This document shows positions 1 to 6,000 of a stretch of DNA of 11,373 nucleotides, piece after piece. Within the stretch, counting starts at the first letter, position 1; each line of letters begins with the position of its first letter. Made by a program: the position numbers and the translations under genes. Source of the DNA: Bacteroidales bacterium (GTDB lineage: Bacteria; Bacteroidota; Bacteroidia; Bacteroidales; VadinHA17); NCBI GenBank assembly GCA_025455505.1, contig JALOMK010000124.1, positions 1 to 11,373 of the forward strand. The letters are read 5' to 3'. The notes below the pieces were generated by a model. The model worked only from the letters and a program-made list of their open reading frames with translations, had not been told where the DNA came from and ran no database searches.

Positions 1-1674
1 TTCCTGATCGGGCTCGAACTAGAACCTTCACAGTTCTGGAAAATGAGGAGGTCAATTGTCGGAATGGGCTCAATCCAGATGGTATTGACTTCTGTCTTTG
101 TATTCATTCTGCTTATTGCCATTGATTTATCCTGGCAAGTGTCGCTGGCTGTTTCACTTGCTTTTGCAATGTCTTCAACTGCCATCGTCCTTCAGACTGT
201 CAAGGAAAAAGGTCTTATAAACAGCGCAGCAGGCCAGTCTTCATTCTCTGTCCTGCTTTTCCAGGACATAATGGTGATTCCCATTCTTGCCCTGCTTCCG
301 CTACTTGCCGCCGAAGGTCTTGCCGAGAGCCGTAGCCTTGAATCATCTTTTATCGGGGAACTGCCAGGATGGCTCCAGGGTTTATCATTCGTCTCCGCTG
401 TACTCCTGATTTTTCTGGGAGGAAGATACATGATCGTCCCGGTCCTGAGGATCGTTGCCAAAACCGGACTCCGCGAACTTTTCACAGCTTCTTCATTACT
501 TCTTGTTGTTTCTGTTGCAATCCTTATGCAGTCCATCGGGATGAGCCCTGCCCTTGGAACCTTCCTGGCAGGGGTTGTACTGGCAAACAGTGAATACAGG
601 CATGAGCTGGAGAGCGACCTGGAACCATTCAAAGGACTCCTTCTAGGATTATTCTTCATTGGAGTGGGAGCCTCGATAAATTTCGACCTGATTTTTTCAA
701 AACCATTTTTGATTTCAGCACTGGTGGCCGGGGTAATGGCTATTAAGTTTGTTGTGCTGATAATAACCGGCAAGATCTTCAGAATAAAACTGGATCAGAA
801 TATCTTGTTTGCCTTCGCACTGGCACAGGTAGGGGAGTTTTCTTTTGTTCTTCTCTCGTTCACAAACCAGCTGACAATTATCAGTAAAGAATATATGGAT
901 ATATTCATGGCTGTGACTGCCATTACTATGACCCTTACTCCCCTGTTCCTCCTGGTCAACGAAAGATTGATCGATCCGCGTACTGGAGTAAAGGAAAAAC
1001 CACAAAGCAGGGCTGAGGACGAGATAAGCGAAAAACATCCTGTAATAATTGCAGGATTCGGTCATTTCGGCAGCACGATCGGGCGCTTTCTCAGGGCAAA
1101 TGGCATTGAGAGCACGATTCTCGACCATGACTCCGACAGGGTGTCTCTCTTAAGAAATATGGGATTCAAGGTATTTTACGGCGATGCCACGAGAACAGAC
1201 CTTCTAAGGTCGGCAGGCGCTGAAAATGCAAGAATCCTGATTGCGGCGATCGATCCTCCTTCAATCAACCAGGATCTTATCGAAATTGCCCGTAAACACT
1301 TCCCGCACCTCAGGATAATGGCGCGGGCCAAGAACAGGTCAGATGCCTATCAATTGCTGGATATGGGCATTGACGACATTTACAGGGAAAGCCTGCATAC
1401 ATCAGTCAACCTGGGAGTGGACGTTATGTCACTATTGGGGTACAGAAGGTATTCAGCTATGCGCAGCGGACAGAAGTTTATAAAATATGACGAGGAAACT
1501 TTAAAACCCCTTGCAGAACACCGGAAAAACATGAAGCAATATGTCATCAAGGCCAGGGAAACGTTTAAGCTTCAGGAAGAATTGCTGTCAAGTGATCTCA
1601 GGATAGAAACCGATACAAACGACCACTCATGGGATTCAGAACACATCCGGGATACGATCCAGAATATAAAGTGA
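1..1674 (+). CDS. KefB/KefC-type monovalent cation:proton antiporter (CPA2) with RCK_N domain, 5' partial
   Basis: The frame is open from base 1 with typical CPA2 sequence (FLIGLELEPSQFW) before the first ATG at 43. The gene therefore starts outside the window and that ATG is internal. The visible 557 residues begin with about 315 very hydrophobic residues forming multiple membrane spans, including FAMSSTAIVLQ, FQDIMVIP and LFFIGVGASINFD, all typical of Na+/H+ exchanger-family (PF00999) transporters. A cytoplasmic Rossmann RCK/TrkA-N domain follows at about residues 346-460 (GFGHFGSTIG nucleotide-binding loop, LDHDSDRV, GDATRTDLLRSAGA), then a charged tail of about 70 residues. KefB/KefC-like proteins exchange K+ (or Na+) for H+ across the inner membrane, gated by ligands on the RCK domain. 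I see no KefF/KefG partner in the window, so glutathione gating is not supported and ion specificity is open. Tandem stops (TGA TAA) end the gene. Confidence 0.92.
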   Translation, partial: FLIGLELEPSQFWKMRRSIVGMGSIQMVLTSVFVFILLIAIDLSWQVSLAVSLAFAMSSTAIVLQTVKEKGLINSAAGQSSFSVLLFQDIMVIPILALLPLLAAEGLAESRSLESSFIGELPGWLQGLSFVSAVLLIFLGGRYMIVPVLRIVAKTGLRELFTASSLLLVVSVAILMQSIGMSPALGTFLAGVVLANSEYRHELESDLEPFKGLLLGLFFIGVGASINFDLIFSKPFLISALVAGVMAIKFVVLIITGKIFRIKLDQNILFAFALAQVGEFSFVLLSFTNQLTIISKEYMDIFMAVTAITMTLTPLFLLVNERLIDPRTGVKEKPQSRAEDEISEKHPVIIAGFGHFGSTIGRFLRANGIESTILDHDSDRVSLLRNMGFKVFYGDATRTDLLRSAGAENARILIAAIDPPSINQDLIEIARKHFPHLRIMARAKNRSDAYQLLDMGIDDIYRESLHTSVNLGVDVMSLLGYRRYSAMRSGQKFIKYDEETLKPLAEHRKNMKQYVIKARETFKLQEELLSSDLRIETDTNDHSWDSEHIRDTIQNIK

Positions 1675-1683
1675 TAAGACGGC

Positions 1684-1701
1684 AATGCCAATGCCAATGC
1701 C
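1684..1701. repeat. Three tandem copies of AATGCC just after the antiporter stop codon
   Basis: AATGCC is repeated perfectly three times at 1684-1689, 1690-1695 and 1696-1701, and an imperfect fourth unit (AAATGG) follows. The array begins 10 bp after the antiporter stop. It has no clear hairpin with a T-run, so I do not call it a terminator. It may simply be replication-slippage repeat DNA. Confidence 0.55.
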
Positions 1702-1738
1702 AAATGGCCTGTAGCATTCTTGCTCAAACCTGCAGTAA

Positions 1739-1768
1739 TTGATGTTTGTCAGAAACTGCGTATCTTTA
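1739..1768 (+). promoter_or_regulatory. Candidate Bacteroidota-type promoter for an orphan transcript
   Basis: TTG at 1739-1741 is followed after 19 bp by TATCTTTA at 1761-1768, which matches seven of the eight positions of TAnnTTTG (last base A instead of G). The spacing fits the TTG-N17-23-TAnnTTTG pattern of this phylum. Transcription would begin near 1775, about 255 bp before the next gene and just upstream of the inverted repeat at 1786-1911. This is pattern matching only; no start site is known. Confidence 0.35.
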
Positions 1769-1775
1769 CATTTTC

Positions 1776-1934
1776 ATTGCCAATCATACCCCCAGGGGAG
1801 TGATTTAACTAATACAGTGGCATTTGCTCTTTTCGCCGCAGGTTTTATGGTGAGGAAGGTAAAAAGCTGGCTTTTGAGACAAGCTCATGCGTGAAAGCTC
1901 CCCCGGGGTATTGCTGAACCGAATGCGAAGCAAT
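1776..1934 (+). ncRNA. Candidate structured RNA (or long leader) in the 1675-2029 gap
   Basis: This gap of about 355 bp has no convincing ORF. ATACCCCCAGGGGAG at 1786-1800 pairs with CTCCCCCGGGGTAT at 1898-1911, giving a near-perfect GC-rich stem of about 14 bp with one bulged base. It encloses 97 nt that hold smaller hairpins: GTGGC with GCCGC, a TGAG/CTCA stem nested inside a GCTTT/AAAGC stem, and AAAAGC next to GCTTTT. A second hairpin, ATTGCT (1910-1915) with AGCAAT (1929-1934), follows, but its 3' side lacks a clean T-run. A promoter-like element ends about 8 nt before the predicted 5' end. A small independent RNA of about 150-200 nt (6S-like RNAs exist in this phylum) or a leader of the lipoprotein gene would both fit. 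I cannot match it to a named family, and a decayed mobile element is also possible. Confidence 0.3.
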
Positions 1935-2029
1935 CCTTGGATTTATTCGAGTGTAACTGGCTTGATTTTTGCTGTGAATCTATTAACAAAAAAACTGGTA
2001 TCATCATTTAAATGCCGGATAATTACAAT

Positions 2030-2347
2030 ATGAAGTACCTGATTTATACCCTGTCTGTAATTATTCTTATTTTTATTACTGACTGCGGGGAGGAAAAACT
2101 AACTGCTGCAGATTTCAGAACCTCACAGATTATAGGCTTTGATACCGAAAAGTGCTTCTGCTGCTGGGGCTGGATAATAAAGGTTGGTACCGATACAATA
2201 AAGGCAGATTATATACCCGGTCTCAAAATCACAGAAAATACTGTTTTTCCGATTGATGCGAGGATTTCGATCGGAAACAGGACGACAGACTGCTCAGGGT
2301 ATATGTTTGATTATTTTGAAATTAAGGAATTCATTGAAATAAAATAA
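2030..2347 (+). CDS. Small Cys-rich predicted lipoprotein, unknown function
   Basis: Starting at ATG 2030 gives 105 residues with a classic export signal: MKY, then a hydrophobic stretch to about residue 17 and a Cys in FITDC. Asp just before that Cys is a poor lipobox match, so lipidation is uncertain. An in-frame ATG at 2012 would add six polar residues ahead of the signal and is less likely. The mature part is short and contains a distinctive CFCCWGW motif, a GTDTIKADYIP segment predicted to be beta strand, and one further Cys near the C-terminus. I recognise no domain with a known role. The gene lies 38 bp before a second predicted lipoprotein on the same strand, so the two may be co-transcribed. 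Location is inferred to be the periplasm or the outer membrane. Confidence 0.7.
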   Translation: MKYLIYTLSVIILIFITDCGEEKLTAADFRTSQIIGFDTEKCFCCWGWIIKVGTDTIKADYIPGLKITENTVFPIDARISIGNRTTDCSGYMFDYFEIKEFIEIK

Positions 2348-2384
2348 GCTGTTGCAGGAATTTTGGACTAAAGGGCCTTCTGAC

Positions 2385-3191
2385 ATGAAAAAAATACTCT
2401 TGCTTTTACTATCTGCCTTCATAATAATTGCGTGCGAAAGAGATCCGCAATTCTTAAACAATGCAAATCATATCCCTCTCATCATCAAAGTGATTATAGA
2501 TGGCGAATCCAGTCATGAATACACTTATACCAGTGCTAACTTCATAAGAGAGGACAAGAGCCGGTTCTTCTATACAAGGCACAACTACAACAGCGATGGC
2601 CTTCTGGAAAGCTCGGAGTATTACATGGACCCAAGGATAATCAGCAGCAGCAGTTACGTTCTCGAGGAAGCAATGAAAAGGAAGGATTGGGTCAATTCTG
2701 GCAACACCCCGAGGGCCCTCCTGAAAACATATGAATATGATCGTAATGGTCAGATGAACAGGATCATCTTTATCAGGCAATCTTCCAACAACAGCGAATA
2801 CACTTCATATTTATGGGAAAATGGAAGGATTAGCAGACAGGCTATGTACTGGCAGAACGAATTGTCTGGTTACATCAATTTCAAATATGATGAGAATGGG
2901 AACTTAATCAGGGAGGATAAATATTCAGTCCGGGAAGGTGAAAATCCTGAGCTGATGACAACAACGGAATACGAGTTCGATCAGATGCACAATCCCTATC
3001 TGTCATTCAGCAGTCTGATGTTACCAGGGAAATACACCAATACGAATAACATTACAAGAGAAACCTATACGATTCATTTTGAGGTTGACAAGTATACACA
3101 GAAGGTGCAGACTCATGCAAACTCATATAAGTACAATAAGGATGGATACCCGGTAGAAGTAAACGGGGAAGCAGTTTATGTTTACAGATAA
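2385..3191 (+). CDS. Predicted lipoprotein with YD/RHS-like repeats
   Basis: The protein has 268 residues. MKKILLLLLSAFIIIAC is a textbook lipoprotein signal with lipobox IIAC and Cys17 as the lipidated residue. The open frame extends to a TTG at 2352, but starting there would put 11 polar residues ahead of the signal, so ATG 2385 is chosen. The mature part holds spaced, degenerate YD-type repeats (NYNSDGLLESSEYY, YEYDRNGQMNRIIF, FKYDENGNLIREDKY, YEFDQMHNPY, YKYNKDGYPVEV), as in RHS/YD beta-strand repeats and many Bacteroidota surface lipoproteins. It is far too short to be an RHS toxin and has no toxin domain, so a role as a surface or periplasmic beta-solenoid-like binding protein is only an inference. 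A weak hairpin overlaps its stop codon. Confidence 0.8.
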   Translation: MKKILLLLLSAFIIIACERDPQFLNNANHIPLIIKVIIDGESSHEYTYTSANFIREDKSRFFYTRHNYNSDGLLESSEYYMDPRIISSSSYVLEEAMKRKDWVNSGNTPRALLKTYEYDRNGQMNRIIFIRQSSNNSEYTSYLWENGRISRQAMYWQNELSGYINFKYDENGNLIREDKYSVREGENPELMTTTEYEFDQMHNPYLSFSSLMLPGKYTNTNNITRETYTIHFEVDKYTQKVQTHANSYKYNKDGYPVEVNGEAVYVYR

Positions 3192-3218
3192 GGGCTGCTG
3201 AATTTCGTTGCAGCCTTT
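3190..3218. terminator. Weak hairpin between convergent genes
   Basis: AAGGGCTGC (3190-3198) pairs with GCAGCCTTT (3210-3218), giving nine pairs including one G-U and an 11-nt loop. The stem overlaps the TAA of the YD-repeat lipoprotein and lies 24 bp beyond the end of the convergent HD-domain gene, so it could serve both. Neither strand carries a strong T-run, so intrinsic termination would be inefficient. Confidence 0.35.
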
Positions 3219-3242
3219 ACAACAGGTGTCACGGAAAATATT

Positions 3243-3863
3243 TCACATGTCCACTTCAAGCTCTTTATGGAACTGCATCAGGAAAATCTCCAGGAAGGCA
3301 TGCCTTTCAGCCGCAAGCTCTTTTCCGGTTCTGGTATTCATAAGATCCTTCAGCAGCAGAAGTTTTTCGTAAAAATGACTTATAGTTGATGAGCCCGGTG
3401 AATCCGGCCCCGGTATCCAGATTGGCTTATTTCTGTATCCCCCGTAATTAAAGGCCCTTGCCACACCAATGGCCCCGATTGCATCAAGCCTGTCGGCATC
3501 CTGCACAATCAGGAATACCGGATCTTTTAAATCTCCGACATATTCTGCAGAGCTGAACGATATATTCCGAATCGCATTTATTATCCTTTCTGAATAGCCC
3601 GTAATTCCGTTCTCATCCAGGAAATCACGGACAGTACCGTAGCCTGTCCCTGAACCATCACTAGCGAACTTGCTGTCATAGTAGTCATGAAAAAGTGCAG
3701 CCAGTTCAATTGCATCAAGGTCGGGACAATTTTCTGCCGATGCAATCCTTAGGGCCATTCTGCGTACCCTGTCGGTGTGCAGCCAGTCATGGCCACTGTC
3801 GTAACCAAGCACCCTCTTCTGAACCATCTGTTCAGCTGCCCTGCGTATTCCAGAGTCAATCAT
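3243..3863 (-). CDS. HD-domain metal-dependent phosphohydrolase (YedJ-like)
   Basis: The protein has 206 residues from ATG 3863. It shows the HD superfamily signature: GHDWLHTDRV with His25/His29, the eponymous His58-Asp59 in LAALFHDYYDSKF, and the distal metal-ligand motif DADRLDAIGAIGVAR near residues 121-134. This arrangement matches the stand-alone YedJ-type HD hydrolases, cytoplasmic enzymes thought to act on phosphorylated or nucleotide substrates; the true substrate is unknown. The frame extends to a TTG at 3896, adding 11 residues, but family members usually begin close to the GHDW motif. The extension would also run into the shared promoter region with cinA. The gene is convergent with the lipoprotein pair and divergent from cinA (65 bp between starts). 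Confidence 0.85.
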   Translation of the reverse strand: MIDSGIRRAAEQMVQKRVLGYDSGHDWLHTDRVRRMALRIASAENCPDLDAIELAALFHDYYDSKFASDGSGTGYGTVRDFLDENGITGYSERIINAIRNISFSSAEYVGDLKDPVFLIVQDADRLDAIGAIGVARAFNYGGYRNKPIWIPGPDSPGSSTISHFYEKLLLLKDLMNTRTGKELAAERHAFLEIFLMQFHKELEVDM

Positions 3864-3874
3864 TTGTTTCAAGT

Positions 3875-3908
3875 TTGTTTTTTCGCCAGAATACAAACAT
3901 TACTTTTG
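3875..3908 (+). promoter_or_regulatory. Candidate cinA promoter
   Basis: TTG at 3875-3877 is followed after 23 bp by TACTTTTG at 3901-3908, a full match to TAnnTTTG. That would place the start site roughly 12 bp before the cinA ATG, giving a very short leader with no Shine-Dalgarno sequence, as is common in this phylum. A looser element for the opposite gene (TTTG, 20 bp, TAATGTTTG on the minus strand) overlaps it, so the two genes may share a compact divergent promoter. Confidence 0.45.
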
Positions 3909-3927
3909 CATTTGCAATATAACAAAT

Positions 3928-5169
3928 ATGAAGGCATCAATAATAACAATCGGAGACGAGTTGCTGATCGGACAGACTGTCGACACAAACTCTGCATGGA
4001 TAGGGGCGGAGCTGAGTGCGCTGGGCTTCGATGTATGCAGGATTACTTCGATTCATGACAGGAAGGACGACATCCTGGAAGCTCTCGGTGAAGCAGCCAG
4101 GATCTCTGACCTGGCAATTATTACAGGTGGACTGGGCCCGACAAGTGACGACATAACAAAACAGACACTCTGTGAATATTTCGGAACCAGGCTGGTGCCC
4201 GATGAAAGGGTCCTGGGCATGATCGAAGCCATGCTGCAGCGTAGGAAAATGCCGCTCAATGATAATAACAGGAGACAGGCCTATGTACCCGAAAACTGCA
4301 CAGTCCTTACAAATGCAGCCGGAACCGCGCCCGGTATGTGGTTTGAGCGCAAGGGTAAGGTTTTCATTTCATTACCCGGTGTGCCTGGTGAAATGAGGCA
4401 TATAATGAATATGCATGTATTACCCGAACTCACCAAACGCTTCAGGTCACAGGTCATAATTCATAGAAATATAATGACCTACGGCACATATGAAGCAAAA
4501 CTCGCAGAATTACTGCAGGACTTTGAAAATGAGCTCCCGGCAGCAGTAAAACTTGCATACCTGCCATCTTACGGAGTCATTAAGCTCAGGCTTACAGGAA
4601 GCGGAAAGGACAGGAATGTACTTGGTGATGAAATTGAGAAACAGGTAAGAAAATTATACAAAACTATACCTGAGTACATATATGCTGAAAACGAGGAAAC
4701 GCTTGAGATTGTCATTGGGAACATGCTGAAAGGCAGGAATATGACTGTGGCGACAGCTGAGAGTTGTACAGGCGGAGAAGTGTCCCATCTGATAACATCT
4801 GTACCCGGAAGCTCCGCCTACTTCAGGGGAGGAGTTGTGGCTTATGACAATGCGGTCAAAACTGGTGTACTTGAAGTAAGTGAGGAATCAATCCTCAAAC
4901 ACGGAGCGGTAAGCAGGGAGGTTTCCGAAGAAATGGCGAAAGGGGCAAGGAGAATTCTAAATGCTGATTTTGCCGTTGCAGTCACAGGCATTGCCGGTCC
5001 TGAAGGCGGCACCGAAAACAAACCAGTCGGAACTGTTTGGATAGCAGTGTCTTCACAAGAAGGAACCGTCGCGGAAATGAGAGTGTTCGGAACAGACAGA
5101 CTTTCAAACACAAGGAGGTCCTCGCTGGCTGCCCTGAACCTTCTCAGGCTTCAGTTAATCAGGCGATAA
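3928..5169 (+). CDS. cinA: CinA: competence/damage-inducible family protein, nicotinamide-nucleotide amidohydrolase
   Basis: The protein has 413 residues, the full length of the two-domain family. The N-terminal MoaB/MogA-like domain (about 1-170) carries SIITIGDELLIGQTVDTNS and GGLGPTSDD at 67-75. It is followed by the CinA middle region, with FISLPGVPGEMRHIM. The C-terminal PncC domain (about 255-413) carries AESCTGG at 277-283, the stretch SVPGSSAYFRGGVVAYDN, and the TGIAGPEGGTENKPVGTVW motif. In characterised homologues the PncC domain deamidates nicotinamide mononucleotide to nicotinate mononucleotide in NAD salvage, and the N-terminal domain can hydrolyse ADP-ribose. Both active-site regions look intact. 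The 'competence' name is historical and no DNA-uptake genes are present here. It appears to be a single-gene unit, with about 120 bp before rpmB. Confidence 0.95.
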   Translation: MKASIITIGDELLIGQTVDTNSAWIGAELSALGFDVCRITSIHDRKDDILEALGEAARISDLAIITGGLGPTSDDITKQTLCEYFGTRLVPDERVLGMIEAMLQRRKMPLNDNNRRQAYVPENCTVLTNAAGTAPGMWFERKGKVFISLPGVPGEMRHIMNMHVLPELTKRFRSQVIIHRNIMTYGTYEAKLAELLQDFENELPAAVKLAYLPSYGVIKLRLTGSGKDRNVLGDEIEKQVRKLYKTIPEYIYAENEETLEIVIGNMLKGRNMTVATAESCTGGEVSHLITSVPGSSAYFRGGVVAYDNAVKTGVLEVSEESILKHGAVSREVSEEMAKGARRILNADFAVAVTGIAGPEGGTENKPVGTVWIAVSSQEGTVAEMRVFGTDRLSNTRRSSLAALNLLRLQLIRR

Positions 5170-5210
5170 GACCAGTCCCTCTAATGTTGATAAAAAATTT
5201 GCATTAAATA

Positions 5211-5242
5211 TTTGTTTAATCAGATAAAAATCACGTATTTTG
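5211..5242 (+). promoter_or_regulatory. Candidate promoter of the rpmB-rpmG-DUF4295 operon
   Basis: TTTG at 5211-5214 and TATTTTG at 5236-5242 are separated by 21 bp. The downstream box is like TAnnTTTG but with one base fewer between TA and TTTG. Transcription would begin around 5250, giving a leader of about 40 nt before the ATG of rpmB. The surrounding DNA is AT-rich, which raises the chance of a coincidental match. Confidence 0.4.
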
Positions 5243-5292
5243 CGCTTCGTTTTAAAAGGATATACGTTAAGTAAAGAATAAAACAGGGATCA

Positions 5293-5535
5293 ATGTCAAG
5301 AATTTGTCAGGTTACAGGTAAAAAGGCGATGACAGGGAATAATGTTTCCCACTCAAAGAGAAGGACAAAGAGGAAGTTTTATCCGAATCTGTTCGAAAAG
5401 AAATATTATCTCACCGAAGAGGACAGATGGGTTTCTTTGAAGATCTCGGCCGCAGGCATCCGCCTTATAAGCAAAAAGGGAATTTCAGCCGTCCTCAGGG
5501 AAGCTAAGGAAAAAGGATTTATAACAAAATACTAA
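5293..5535 (+). CDS. rpmB: 50S ribosomal protein bL28
   Basis: The protein has 80 residues and is intact. It opens with [20 protein letters not shown], followed by [12 protein letters not shown], the conserved N-terminal half of bL28. The family's [13 protein letters not shown] segment follows near residues 57-69. bL28 is a large-subunit protein that stabilises rRNA near the E site. It is the first gene of a three-gene set: 15 bp separate it from rpmG and 12 bp separate rpmG from the DUF4295 gene, so all three are probably one transcript. Confidence 0.97.
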   Translation: MSRICQVTGKKAMTGNNVSHSKRRTKRKFYPNLFEKKYYLTEEDRWVSLKISAAGIRLISKKGISAVLREAKEKGFITKY

Positions 5536-5550
5536 CAGGAAGCATTTAAA

Positions 5551-5739
5551 ATGGCAAAGAAGGCAAAAGGCAACAGGCAGCAGGTAATCCTGGAGTGCAC
5601 TGAACATAAGGAGAGTGGCATGCCGGGAACTTCACGATATATTACAACAAAGAACAGGAAAAATACTCCTGACCGCATTGAAAGGAAGAAATACAATCCT
5701 GTTCTCAAGAAACATACAATTCACAGGGAAATCAAATAA
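5551..5739 (+). CDS. rpmG: 50S ribosomal protein bL33
   Basis: The protein has 62 residues. [20 protein letters not shown], followed by [25 protein letters not shown] and [10 protein letters not shown], is the bL33 pattern. Only one Cys is present, so this is the zinc-free form lacking the paired CxxC motifs; such paralogues are often tied to zinc-limited growth, although here it may be the only copy. It sits between rpmB and the DUF4295 gene with short spacers, the usual Bacteroidota arrangement. Confidence 0.96.
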   Translation: MAKKAKGNRQQVILECTEHKESGMPGTSRYITTKNRKNTPDRIERKKYNPVLKKHTIHREIK

Positions 5740-5751
5740 ATTGTATATAAA

Positions 5752-5907
5752 ATGGCAAAGAAAGTTGTTGCGGCGCTTAAAACAGGAGCAGGTAAATCCT
5801 TCACAAAGTGCATCAAGATGACCAGGTCAGACAAGACCGGTTCCTACCAGTTCAAGGAAGAGATCGTGCATAATGATCATATAAAGGACTTCTTCACAAA
5901 GAAGTAA
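5752..5907 (+). CDS. DUF4295 family small basic protein (putative Bacteroidota ribosomal protein, bL38)
   Basis: This 51-residue ORF reads MAKKVVAALKTGAGKSFTKC at the start and ends DHIKDFFTKK. It is Lys-rich, has a strong family match from memory (MAKKVVA-LKTG motif, SYQFKEEIV, KDFF-KK ending) and lies 12 bp after rpmG. Families of this type occur almost only in Bacteroidota at this locus. I recall that a protein of this family was seen in a Flavobacterium ribosome structure and named bL38; that link is from memory. Co-transcription with rpmB and rpmG and the terminator 29 bp downstream support a ribosomal role. Confidence 0.88.
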   Translation: MAKKVVAALKTGAGKSFTKCIKMTRSDKTGSYQFKEEIVHNDHIKDFFTKK

Positions 5908-5935
5908 GTACTTTTTGATTTTTTAAGATATCCAG

Positions 5936-5967
5936 AGCTTCCTTCTGTACGGGGGAAGCTTTTTTTT
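5936..5967 (+). terminator. Intrinsic terminator of the ribosomal-protein operon
   Basis: AGCTTCC (5936-5942) pairs perfectly with GGAAGCT (5954-5960) around an 11-nt loop, and eight T residues (5960-5967) follow directly. This is a standard Rho-independent terminator. It lies 29 bp after the DUF4295 stop and separates that unit from ftsY. Confidence 0.85.
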
Positions 5968-6000
5968 CAGACATCTTTCATCAATAAACAAACAGCGCCG

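Noticed and set aside
1838..1872. GAGGAAGGTAAAAAGC resembling the GGAAGG...AGCAG core of a bacterial SRP RNA
   Set aside because: The required upstream GTCAGG half and the AGCAG partner are absent or mispaired, so the conserved helix-8 internal loops cannot form.
1880..1930. GTGAAAGC near a stem, reminiscent of group II intron domain V
   Set aside because: The flanking strands do not form the 34-nt domain V helix and there is no reverse transcriptase ORF or boundary motif nearby.
2012..2029. Upstream ATG at 2012 for the small lipoprotein
   Set aside because: It would place six polar residues ahead of the export signal; ATG 2030 gives a clean signal peptide.
2385..3191. RHS-type polymorphic toxin
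   Set aside because: The YD-like repeats are few and degenerate, the protein is only 268 residues with a lipoprotein signal, and there is no C-terminal toxin domain or immunity gene.
3864..3896. Upstream TTG start for the HD-domain gene at 3896
   Set aside because: It adds 11 poorly typical residues, uses a rarer start and falls within the probable divergent promoter; ATG 3863 fits family length better.
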